From Rufibacter sp. XAAS-G3-1 (GTDB lineage: Bacteria > Bacteroidota > Bacteroidia > Cytophagales > Hymenobacteraceae), in contig NZ_JABFAM010000005.1 of the NCBI RefSeq assembly GCF_013623775.1, positions 541,318 through 605,317 of the forward strand: a DNA stretch of 64,000 nucleotides. The letters run 5' to 3'. The notes below the pieces were generated by a model. It ran no database searches and was not told the origin of the DNA. It saw only the letters and a program-made list of their open reading frames with translations. The translations under genes and the position numbers were made by a program. This document shows, piece after piece, positions 15,634 to 22,675 of the stretch; positions within the stretch are counted from its first letter, which is position 1; every line of letters starts with the position of its first letter.

Positions 15634-16752
15634 TTAAAAAGGTTTGCCGTGCGTGTGGCGCATGATGGCTTTCACGGCACCCGGCACATGCTTCAGGCTG
15701 GCCACCGCCAGTTCAGACAGCACCGGTTGGCCGAACAGGCGTTGCACCAGGCGGCCGGTCTGCAGCCTGGCCCCAAACTGCCGCTGCCAGGCAGAGGAAT
15801 AGTTGGTTTCCATCTGGGTTCTGGTTTGCCGCCCGTGCAGGAAAAGCAAGACCTGTTCAGAAAGAAGTTTGGCCGAATGAATAGCCATGGCCATCCCGTT
15901 TCCGCAGAGAGGGGTGATGAGGCCGGCGGCATCTCCGCTCATGAGCACATGGTCTTCCAGGCAAGCTTTGGGGGCGAAAGAAATCTCGTTGATGACTTCG
16001 GGCTGCGGGTACAGGAATTCACTATTTAGGAGTAAGTCGCGTAGCCAGGGGTTTTTGCTTAGTTCCTGGGTTTCCATTGCGGCAATGGTGCCGTGCTTTT
16101 TCAGGTTCTGGCGGGTGGTAAGATAGCAGAAGCAATACCGGTCTTCTTCAATAGCAGATACGCCCGCGTAGCCGTCAGAAAAGTTATGCAGCGCAATGAG
16201 GTGTTTAGGCAGTTGGGTGCGCACATGGTATTTCACGGCCAGGTACGGTGACCGCTCCTCAAAGAAAGAACGGTTAAAGCGCCGGTCTAAAGCACTGCGT
16301 TTGCCATACGCCCCAATCACCACGGGTGCCTGCAAGTGCTCTCCGGTAGAGAGCGCCACGGTGAAAGAATTGCCGTCAAAGTTCACCCCGGTGGCGCTCA
16401 CCTGTTGCCTAAATGTCACGCCCTGGCGTTGGGCCAATTGAAATAAATAGTGGTCTAATCTGTACCGGCTCACGCCGAAGCCGCCTAGATCAAGGGGCGT
16501 CTGTAAAAAGCGGCCTGCCGGAGAGGAAAGCATGAAATGGGTTAAATGCGAAGGCCCTAATTCCTCTATATTCACCCCCAAACTATGCAGGAAAGGAAGC
16601 ACTTCGTTGGACAGGTATTCTCCGCAGACTTTATGGAAAGGAAACCTTTTTCTTTCTACCAATGCCACTTCAATGCCTTGGCGTGATAATTGCAGGGCAT
16701 TGACCAGGCCGGCTAATCCTCCTCCAATGACAATGACTTTGCGGGTTACCAT
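15634..16752 (-). CDS. FAD-dependent oxidoreductase, geranylgeranyl-reductase-like
   Basis: The product has 372 residues. The N-terminus is the dinucleotide-binding motif VIVIGGGLAGLVNALQLSRQG ending in the acidic strand-2 residue of VERKRFPFHKVCGEYLS; the PxxKxCGE pattern is typical of the geranylgeranyl reductase/PHBH class. A second FAD motif, GDAAGLITPLCGNGMAMA, lies near 275-292. In Bacteroidota this type of flavoprotein is often found next to a type III polyketide synthase and methyltransferase, and may hydroxylate or oxidise the polyketide product. Here it is about 2.4 kb upstream of the synthase on the same strand, separated by an unrelated-looking hydrolase and repeats. Confidence 0.88.
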   Translation of the reverse strand: MVTRKVIVIGGGLAGLVNALQLSRQGIEVALVERKRFPFHKVCGEYLSNEVLPFLHSLGVNIEELGPSHLTHFMLSSPAGRFLQTPLDLGGFGVSRYRLDHYLFQLAQRQGVTFRQQVSATGVNFDGNSFTVALSTGEHLQAPVVIGAYGKRSALDRRFNRSFFEERSPYLAVKYHVRTQLPKHLIALHNFSDGYAGVSAIEEDRYCFCYLTTRQNLKKHGTIAAMETQELSKNPWLRDLLLNSEFLYPQPEVINEISFAPKACLEDHVLMSGDAAGLITPLCGNGMAMAIHSAKLLSEQVLLFLHGRQTRTQMETNYSSAWQRQFGARLQTGRLVQRLFGQPVLSELAVASLKHVPGAVKAIMRHTHGKPF

Positions 16753-16910
16753 AGGGTTTGGCTAAGATGTTGCTATTATTCAATTGCCGGTATTTTAAAC
16801 AATTGATTTACGTATTTGTTCATTCCAAAATCCAAAACTAAGAGCTTGTCTTCATCGTTAAAAAGATAAAGTTGCTGTATTGCTTTGGTATTCAAGGATA
16901 AAGAAAACTC

Positions 16911-17279
16911 ATGAAACACTTTATACTCTTATTTTTTATCTGTCTCAGCTTCTACGAAGTGCCTGCCCAGGTAAGAACCCGGCCGCTGCCCACCGAACAG
17001 ACAAGCGAGGCAAAAACGGGCGCAGACAACCAGTCTATGTCTGTGTACCCCAACCCTACCAGCGGTGTGATCACTATTTCCTTAGAAGGTTTTGAAGGTA
17101 AGAAAACCGACCTCCGGATTATGAACGTGATAGGGAATGTTGTCTACCGTGAAGTGATCCAAGACCCCGCAGAGCGGTACATGAAGACCTTGGACTTGAA
17201 TAAACTTTCTAAGGGCTTGTACTACGTAAAACTGGAGACCCCCACTTACAGCGAAGTTAGAAAAGTTATTCTTCGGTAG
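16911..17279 (+). CDS. Minimal type IX-secreted protein (signal peptide plus sorting domain only)
   Basis: The product has 122 residues: a signal peptide (MKHFILLFFICLSFYEVPAQ), a 25-residue polar linker, then a T9SS type A C-terminal sorting domain over about 45-122. The domain shows VYPNPTSGVITISLEGF, LRIMNVIGNVVYREV, LDLNKLSKGLYYVKLE and VRKVILR, all standard strands of the domain. There is no cargo domain. Such mini-proteins occur in Bacteroidota and may be surface decoys or remnants. A terminator follows 19 bp past the stop. Confidence 0.85.
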   Translation: MKHFILLFFICLSFYEVPAQVRTRPLPTEQTSEAKTGADNQSMSVYPNPTSGVITISLEGFEGKKTDLRIMNVIGNVVYREVIQDPAERYMKTLDLNKLSKGLYYVKLETPTYSEVRKVILR

Positions 17280-17297
17280 TTTTACGCAACTATGAAG

Positions 17298-17333
17298 AAA
17301 AGGGCAAAGCCATAGAGGTTCTGCCCTTTTTTT
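17298..17333 (+). terminator. Rho-independent terminator
   Basis: AAAAGGGCA pairs with TGCCCTTTT and is followed by a T run. It ends the mini-T9SS gene. Confidence 0.75.
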
Positions 17334-17454
17334 ACTTTCCGGCCGGCGGTAGATGGGCCAGGAGGCACAAAGATTCTCCGCAATTCGCCTTTTAAAAACG
17401 GAATAAGAGAAGCACCGGAAGGCTGCTGTTTCTGTGCTAAGGAAAAGGAGAGTG

Positions 17455-17526
17455 TGGCCCCGTCAGGAATCGAACCTGAATCTAAAGTTTAGGAAACTTC
17501 TATTCTATCCGTTGAACTACGGGGCC
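17455..17526 (-). tRNA. tRNA-Arg (anticodon CCT)
   Basis: The reverse strand gives a 72-nt cloverleaf: acceptor GGCCCCG with CGGGGCC and discriminator A, D-arm AGTTCAACGGATAGAAT, anticodon stem GAAGT with ACTTT around loop TTCCTAA, and T-arm CAGGTTCGATTCCTG. No CCA is encoded. Confidence 0.94.
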
Positions 17527-17898
17527 TTTGGGAGGGTGACACAGCGTTACCTGAATTGCAAAAGTAAAGTAAAATTACTTGTTAAGAAATTTTATGGGCG
17601 TGAAATCCAATAAACTGTGCCTGCTTTGAGGGTTGTTTGGAAAGTATTCGGCTTTCAAGAGCCCTATTTGCAAAGATAAACGTCTGTATTATTCGCCAAT
17701 ACACAAGCTTTGCTTCTGTTTTAGCAGAAAATAATTTAAAATAAGGCAAGAATAATCAGCGTAATTTATTAATTAAGAAACACATTGTGTCTATTAATTC
17801 GTAGAGTAAATGAACAGACGCAATTGGCAGCTATATGCTGAATATTCATTGTAATTTATATATTTGCACCAGTTAAAATTTATAACCACCCATTCACT
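17527..17898. promoter_or_regulatory. AT-rich leader with -7 box TATATTTGC at 17859-17867
   Basis: This 370-bp spacer is much richer in A and T than its surroundings, especially after 17650. TATATTTGC at 17859-17867 fits TAnnTTTGY exactly and would start transcription about 27 bp upstream of the ATG at 17899. No gene is seen in the spacer. Confidence 0.55.
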
Positions 17899-18099
17899 AT
17901 GAGAGATCAACTTAAAAGCAAGCTTGACAAGATGCAAATGGAGGTAATCCGCGATTGCCAAAATGTAGAAGATGTTCAGTTAATGTTAGGTATTTTTAGC
18001 CAAATGAACGAGGCTTTAAACCAAATTCCAGATACTTTGAACAAGCCAAAAGGGGCCAAAAGAGGCCGTAAGCCAAAAAGCGCCGAAGCTAATTCCTAA
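17899..18099 (+). CDS. Small protein with basic AT-hook-like tail, unknown family
   Basis: The product has 66 residues. Residues 1-48 form a predicted amphipathic helix or short coiled coil (KSKLDKMQMEVIRDC, VEDVQLMLGIFSQMNEAL). The tail reads KGAKRGRKPKSAE, close to an AT-hook core (RGRxP), so DNA binding is possible. It has a strong promoter box, a proper terminator and an AT-rich upstream region, which suggests an expressed regulatory or nucleoid-associated protein. I do not recognise the family; the function is inference only. Confidence 0.7.
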   Translation: MRDQLKSKLDKMQMEVIRDCQNVEDVQLMLGIFSQMNEALNQIPDTLNKPKGAKRGRKPKSAEANS

Positions 18100-18120
18100 G
18101 TAGGAATGTAAGTTAATTTG

Positions 18121-18164
18121 GGGGAGTGAGAGAGACCATGCACGTGGCTCATCACTCCTTTTTT
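18121..18164 (+). terminator. Rho-independent terminator of the small basic protein gene
   Basis: GGAGTGA pairs with TCACTCC around a loop with weaker pairing, followed by TTTTTTG. It starts 22 bp after the stop. The 380 bp from here to 18543 hold a degenerate core palindrome near 18172-18202 and no credible gene. Confidence 0.7.
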
Positions 18165-18543
18165 GTTTATGGCCTGTTTTTGTGAAAAGAGGCTCAAAAC
18201 AACCGCAGGTAATGACCGTTCCTTTTCCCCTGAATTTTCCTGGGGTAACGTCTACCCATAAAAGAACTTTTTCTACTGCCCAAAGCCAGGCAACACGCCA
18301 TGGTTTACCTCCGCCAAATTCTTTTGCCTCCGGAATAAACCCTATTAGGCAAAAACCTCGCTGGTTTGGGCAGTGGTTTGGAGAGATAAGCCTAAATAAG
18401 TTCAGGAAAATCGAAAACAAGTGCGCCGGAAAGGCAAAGGAACACGCGGTATTCACGTATATGAGGCGTTGGCAGATAACCCGCCACCAGAGCACATAGG
18501 TTGAGTACTTCAACTGCATGGCTTCTGACTTAGATTGTATTCC

Positions 18544-19686
18544 ATGGAGTCAACGGTAACCAATATTTCTTTAGCACCCCATGCGGCGGATGATTCGCAG
18601 CCCGCGCTGCTGTTCATTCCAGATATAAGCGGCTTTACCCGTTTCATGCATGAAAATGGGGTGCAGTACAGCCGTAACCTAATCGCTGACCTGCTGGAAA
18701 TCATTATTGAGGCCAATATCCTGAACATGGAGGTCTGCGAGATACAAGGCGATGCCATCCTGTTCTACAAACTGGGCGATGCCCCCTCGGTAGACCAGAT
18801 TGTAAGCCAGTGCAAACAGATTTTCCTTGATTTCCAGAATTACCTGCGCATTATGGAGCGAGATGATATTCTGGCCAGCCCCAAATTGTCAGAAAACAAG
18901 CTTACCCTTAAAGTGGTGGTGCACTACGGCCGCATAAGTGTGACCCAAATAAGAGATCACATCAAGTTAATGGGCACCGATGTGATACTGGCGCACCGCT
19001 TACTTAAAAACAGCATAGAAGGCTCAGAATACGTGCTCCTGACCGAAGGATACCTGAACACCCAGAACCCCGAGGCGGTAGCGCATAATTTTGAGTGGAC
19101 TCAGCTCAAAGATGGGATGAACAGCTATGAGCACGTAGGAGACATCCATTACAAATATGCCTTTCTTACCCCCCTGCGCCTGCTAGTCACAGACCCAGAA
19201 GCAGAACACACGCACAAGCTGTACCCAAACACTTTTTCTTTAAAAGACCACATCAAAGCCCCGGTAGAGTTAGTGTTGCGGGTCATCCAGAATTACCGCC
19301 TGAAGCCCAAATGGATGCACCGGGTGAAAAGCGCGCGCTTTGATACCAAAAAGGTGAACCGTATTGGCACCAACTATTTCTGCGAAATGGAGAAAGGAGG
19401 GTCTATAGAAATGCAAACCTTGCAGAGCAAGATAAAGGCCGACAAAATAGAGGTAATTGAGAAGATGGCTAACTTTAAAATGTTCCCCAATTCTTTGATC
19501 TTCTACCATCTGTACCAGGAGCAGGAGGGAACCCAGCTCACCCTGGAGTTCCATTACAGCAGGGTGTCTGTAGGCGATTATTTCTATGACCATTTCGGCC
19601 GCAAACAGATCAAAGGATTCATGAAGGCATCACTGCACCAACTGAAGCTGCTTTGCGAGCAATTACATAAAAACAGGCAGAAATAG
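18544..19686 (+). CDS. DUF2652 protein: class III nucleotidyl cyclase-like domain plus SRPBCC-like domain
   Basis: The product has 380 residues from the ATG at 18544. Residues 20-165 resemble a class III cyclase: IPDISGFTRFM has Asp27 at the first metal site, and EIQGDAILFY has Asp70 at the second. The motif that normally supplies the transition-state Asn (VNxAxR) reads VILAHRL here, with Ile148 in place of Asn and Arg152 kept, so classic adenylate cyclase activity is doubtful. The C-terminal half (about 225-375) looks like an SRPBCC/START-type ligand-binding domain (LKDHIKAPVELVLRVIQNY). No signal peptide. It converges on the HD/Pycsar-effector-like gene with a shared terminator. Confidence 0.83.
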   Translation: MESTVTNISLAPHAADDSQPALLFIPDISGFTRFMHENGVQYSRNLIADLLEIIIEANILNMEVCEIQGDAILFYKLGDAPSVDQIVSQCKQIFLDFQNYLRIMERDDILASPKLSENKLTLKVVVHYGRISVTQIRDHIKLMGTDVILAHRLLKNSIEGSEYVLLTEGYLNTQNPEAVAHNFEWTQLKDGMNSYEHVGDIHYKYAFLTPLRLLVTDPEAEHTHKLYPNTFSLKDHIKAPVELVLRVIQNYRLKPKWMHRVKSARFDTKKVNRIGTNYFCEMEKGGSIEMQTLQSKIKADKIEVIEKMANFKMFPNSLIFYHLYQEQEGTQLTLEFHYSRVSVGDYFYDHFGRKQIKGFMKASLHQLKLLCEQLHKNRQK

Positions 19687-19700
19687 AAAGTAAAAGCCTA

Positions 19701-19746
19701 AAGCCAGAAGGGGCTGCCGTTGCATTACGGCAGCCCCTTCTGGCTT
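19701..19746. terminator. Bidirectional terminator between convergent genes
   Basis: A perfect 20-bp stem, AAGCCAGAAGGGGCTGCCGT with its exact complement and a 6-base loop, serves both the DUF2652 gene and the HD/Pycsar-type gene. Confidence 0.88.
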
Positions 19747-19757
19747 ATAAAGAAAGG

Positions 19758-20945
19758 CTATTGGGCAATGGCAATCACAAAAGACACTACCGTTAAGATA
19801 ATGCCTATCATGAAAATAGTGTACGAAATACGAAGAAGCCGGTACTTGTTCTTGAGCACGTCGCCCAGGTAATAAATATCAGTAATCATGTTGTTGTAGA
19901 GCGCGTTCTTGTCGCGCATAATGTCATGCATGCCGTTCTGGAAATCCTCCAACGGGATTTTAGTGAAATTCCCGAAAAACAGCAGGTTAATGCGGCGGCT
20001 GGTCAGTTTGTTGGGCCGTAACCGGAAGCTGGTCACCTCGGGCTGCGCCGAAATAATAGCGGAGATCACCGAAGCCAGCGTGGTAGCCAGCAGAATACCC
20101 ACCGGAATCATCAGGATCGGGTTACGGGTAAACTCGGCGCCAATGATAGAAGATTTAGTACCCAGATAGGTGATGATGATGGACATGATAATGGCATTTA
20201 AGCTGATCATCATGTTGGCCTTGTTGTCTGCAATGGCGCTTAGGCTGATGTGGGTATCATAGGTGCTTTTGAACATGGTCTCAATACCACGTTTGGGCTG
20301 CGCCAGGTTCTCCCGGTTTTTCTTCTCCTTCCTTTTTTTCTTCTTGGAGAGCTCCAGTTGGTGGGTGCGCTGCTCCTGGATGTTTTTGCTGAGCTGCTTA
20401 GAGAATTTAGCCTGGGCCGGTTGCGTCCTGAAAGAAACGGAAAGCAGGAAGTCCAGCTGGTATTGCGCCCATTCCAGGTCAGAGAAGGTGCGGTTCAGGA
20501 AGATCTCCCATTCCACGCGCAGCAACTCGGCGGTAGCAAAAAACGTGTCTTTGCCAATATTGGCAATGTCAGCGTCTACCAGAATATCCTCCAGCAGATG
20601 ATGCGTTACCTGGCCTTGTTTGGTGGCCAAGATGCAGCTGTTCACCTGTTCAATTTTCTCGGCCGGATACTCTTCTGCCTGCAAAAAGGCAGTGGCAATG
20701 TCTATGCTTTCTTCTTCATGGTTCTCATAGGTGGTAATGTAGCCGGTGTCATGGAACCAAGCGGCCAGCGTAAGTACCTCCATTTCTTCCGGAGACAGCG
20801 AATACCCTTGGGCAAGTTCCCTCGCCTCTTTTACCACCTCAAACGTGTGTTTGTAGTTGTGGTAAACCAATTTTTTTGATAGTTTCTCTTTGAAAAGCGT
20901 GAACACATAGTTGCCAGCTTTCCGGATGAGATCTTCGTTTTCCAT
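19758..20945 (-). CDS. HD-domain protein fused to a Pycsar-effector-type membrane domain
   Basis: The product has 395 residues. The N-terminal HD domain (about 1-195) has His33, the His65-Asp66 pair in AAWFHDTGY, and Asp124 in LVDADIANIG, a full set of metal ligands for a phosphohydrolase such as a cyclic-nucleotide or nucleotide phosphodiesterase. A Lys-rich linker (KKKKRKEKKNR) follows near 200. The C-terminal domain (about 230-395) has three membrane helices and the spacing of the Pycsar effector TM family (DUF5706): ADNKANMMISLNAIIMS, then PVGILLATTLASVISAI, then YTIFMIGIILTVVSFVI. In Pycsar phage defence this domain damages the membrane on sensing cyclic CMP or UMP. Fusion to HD is common in Bacteroidota, and its defence role is unproven. 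Confidence 0.85.
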   Translation of the reverse strand: MENEDLIRKAGNYVFTLFKEKLSKKLVYHNYKHTFEVVKEARELAQGYSLSPEEMEVLTLAAWFHDTGYITTYENHEEESIDIATAFLQAEEYPAEKIEQVNSCILATKQGQVTHHLLEDILVDADIANIGKDTFFATAELLRVEWEIFLNRTFSDLEWAQYQLDFLLSVSFRTQPAQAKFSKQLSKNIQEQRTHQLELSKKKKRKEKKNRENLAQPKRGIETMFKSTYDTHISLSAIADNKANMMISLNAIIMSIIITYLGTKSSIIGAEFTRNPILMIPVGILLATTLASVISAIISAQPEVTSFRLRPNKLTSRRINLLFFGNFTKIPLEDFQNGMHDIMRDKNALYNNMITDIYYLGDVLKNKYRLLRISYTIFMIGIILTVVSFVIAIAQ

Positions 20946-21120
20946 AAAGTAGGTGAGAGCGATATTGCCCGTAGCACTTGTCTAGAAGCAGCGTACATGC
21001 TGCTTCTGCTATACTTGAATCCAAAGGTCTACAACGCGAATTCTGCCCTGAAGGTTAGCAGAATTCATTTTCAGGAGGCCAAAGTGCTTCATATCATCTG
21101 TGCCGCGCTGCGTTTTAGGC

Positions 21121-21285
21121 TTAATATTCTTGAATAAGCACGTTTGTAGGGATGTTCAAAGTCTTGTGAAGATTCCTAATCATTTCAAGTGTGAGTTTTC
21201 TTTTTCTGTTCAACACTTCGCTTACCCTGCTTTTAAAACCCAGAATTTCGGCTAAGTCTTTCTGCTAATTGTCTGCTTGCCCGTT
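21121..21285 (-). pseudogene. Relic of HigA-type HTH antitoxin
   Basis: The minus strand ends with LAEILGFKSRVSEVLNRKR, then LTLEMIRNLHKTLNIP and VLIQEY before a TAA. This is the helix-turn-helix end of HigA antitoxins. An in-frame TAG lies just upstream (before QKDLAEIL) and the N-terminal half is missing, so the gene is dead. Confidence 0.78.
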
Positions 21286-21294
21286 TGTTCCAGA

Positions 21295-21510
21295 TTACTT
21301 GAGCCATCTTGAGTTCCTTCTTTTCATCTCTTTGTGAGATACCCAAGCAGATTCGTCGCCTATTTCGCTCTCGCTGGCTAAAACCTCTTGTTTCTGTTCT
21401 TCAGATAAACCTTTCCATAGGCTGCCTTCTTCATAGTCCTTTCTGCCAGACAGAATCATGACTATATCTTCAAGCAACCGCTCATCAGTGGTCGTGTCTA
21501 TTAATGAACC
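21295..21510 (-). pseudogene. Relic of an addiction-module (antitoxin-like) small protein
   Basis: The frame reads LIDTTTDERLLEDIVMILSG, then LWKGLSEEQKQEVL and EMKRRNSRWLK before TAA. This is the pattern of the short acidic addiction-module proteins found upstream of RelE/ParE toxins. The N-terminus is cut by an in-frame stop near 21515, and no toxin gene remains, although a 60-residue piece is still open. Confidence 0.6.
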
Positions 21511-21659
21511 TGCTTAGAGTTTTTCATTAACCGGCATCTAAAGCAATTCCTCTGGTGCAAGTGTTCACTAATACCTTCATTTTTAGGCTGTTTTTATGAA
21601 AATAGGCATAAAACAGGAAGGTTGTTTGTACACTGGCACAAGCATCTGTTTATGCCGCC

Positions 21660-21695
21660 GTTTTTAGGCTGTTTTTAGGAAAACAGCCTAAAAAC
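21660..21695. repeat. Core palindrome copy, near perfect
   Basis: GTTTTTAGGCTGTTTT...AAAACAGCCTAAAAAC. A second, degenerate copy lies at about 21580-21617. Confidence 0.8.
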
Positions 21696-21709
21696 TCTAA
21701 ACAGCTTCG

Positions 21710-21829
21710 ACGGTAAATTATAGCAGAACCTACTTCTGAAAGCTTTACGCTTGCTTTTGTGCCTCTTCTACCGCTGCTTAATTGTGGTACTATCCACTCA
21801 TTTATGCTATCTTCGCTTATAACTGCCAT
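21710..21829 (-). pseudogene. Relic of an IS5-family transposase N-terminus
   Basis: The frame reads ISEDSINEWIVPQLSSGRRG, then VKLSEVGSAIIYR, the N-terminal DUF4096-type beginning of IS5-family transposases, and then breaks. The catalytic domain is missing. Together with the antitoxin relics this marks the 21-22.3 kb stretch as decayed mobile DNA. The rest to 22660 holds only uncertain fragments, for example a possible secretion signal (MKHIKSILFLSAFAISC) on the minus strand near 22120-22167. Confidence 0.6.
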
Positions 21830-22394
21830 AGATTTAGGGGCTTGGTAAAAATGTCTTTGCAAACACTTTTACTACCCTATTTCTTTGTTAGTTCCTTAAA
21901 CTCTAAACAGCTTCATTATCTACATCAATTAGAAAACTATTGGGTATGAGAGTCAAGGTTTGACGTACATGGTTCGGGAAGGTGGCTTGAATTTCTAAAT
22001 CTGTTAATGTTGTATCCTCTTCTGGTTTCCCAGGCCAGTTTTTCCTGTTTTTTCAATTCAACAGTTTCTGCATTCACTTCTGCTTTTTCCACATCTCTGG
22101 CCTTGTCCACACAGGACACAGGATATTGCGAAAGCCGATAAAAATAATATGCTTTTTATATGTTTCATTTTCTTAGGCTTGCAACCCACTACCAGATATG
22201 CGTCACACCCATGTTGTATGACTTGTTTACATAAGTACAGCAACTGACCCAAAGGCCGGTTTGCTTAAATGAGGCGTCGCTTCCTCTGCCGTACTAATGT
22301 ATACTTTTAGCTAATATACCATAAATCTACAGGCGGTCAAGGTAGCCGGTGTGCTCGCTACCTTTGCTCTTGGCATCACTTTCTCAAGAGAACC

Positions 22395-22430
22395 GTTTTA
22401 GGGCTAGTTTTCTGAAACCAGCCCTAAAAC
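22395..22430. repeat. Core palindrome copy
   Basis: GTTTTAGGGCTAGTTTTC...GAAACCAGCCCTAAAAC, in the spacer upstream of the large lipoprotein gene. Confidence 0.8.
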
Positions 22431-22675
22431 AGCAGGCTGCCTTCGCAAGCAGAAAAGAATGCTCTAAGAGAGCTGGTTGAAAATTTATGCTAACCTTGGG
22501 CCTGCTGCGTACGTCATAGGGGCAAATATTCTAAAGAAGCTATTTAGCGGGGGCTGGGATAATCCCTGAAGCCCAGACTCCGTATAAAGAGCAACTTTTG
22601 CGTCTCTGGGTTTTTCAATGCACCTCTTTTCGTAGTACGTGCCCGCAGAAGTAGAAAGCTTTGCACCTATCGTTC

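Noticed and set aside
15298..16029. Open frame of 243 codons on the plus strand
   Set aside because: Half lies in a repeat-rich spacer and half is antisense to the flavoprotein gene; no motif.
18016..18519. Open frame of 167 codons on the minus strand
   Set aside because: It overlaps the small basic protein gene and its terminator, has an odd Trp/Phe/Cys-rich composition, and has no recognisable motif; it is a chance frame.
22058..22252. Small secreted or lipoprotein gene on the minus strand
   Set aside because: A signal-like stretch exists, but the frame breaks after about 25 codons and no family is recognisable; kept only as a remark under the relic region.
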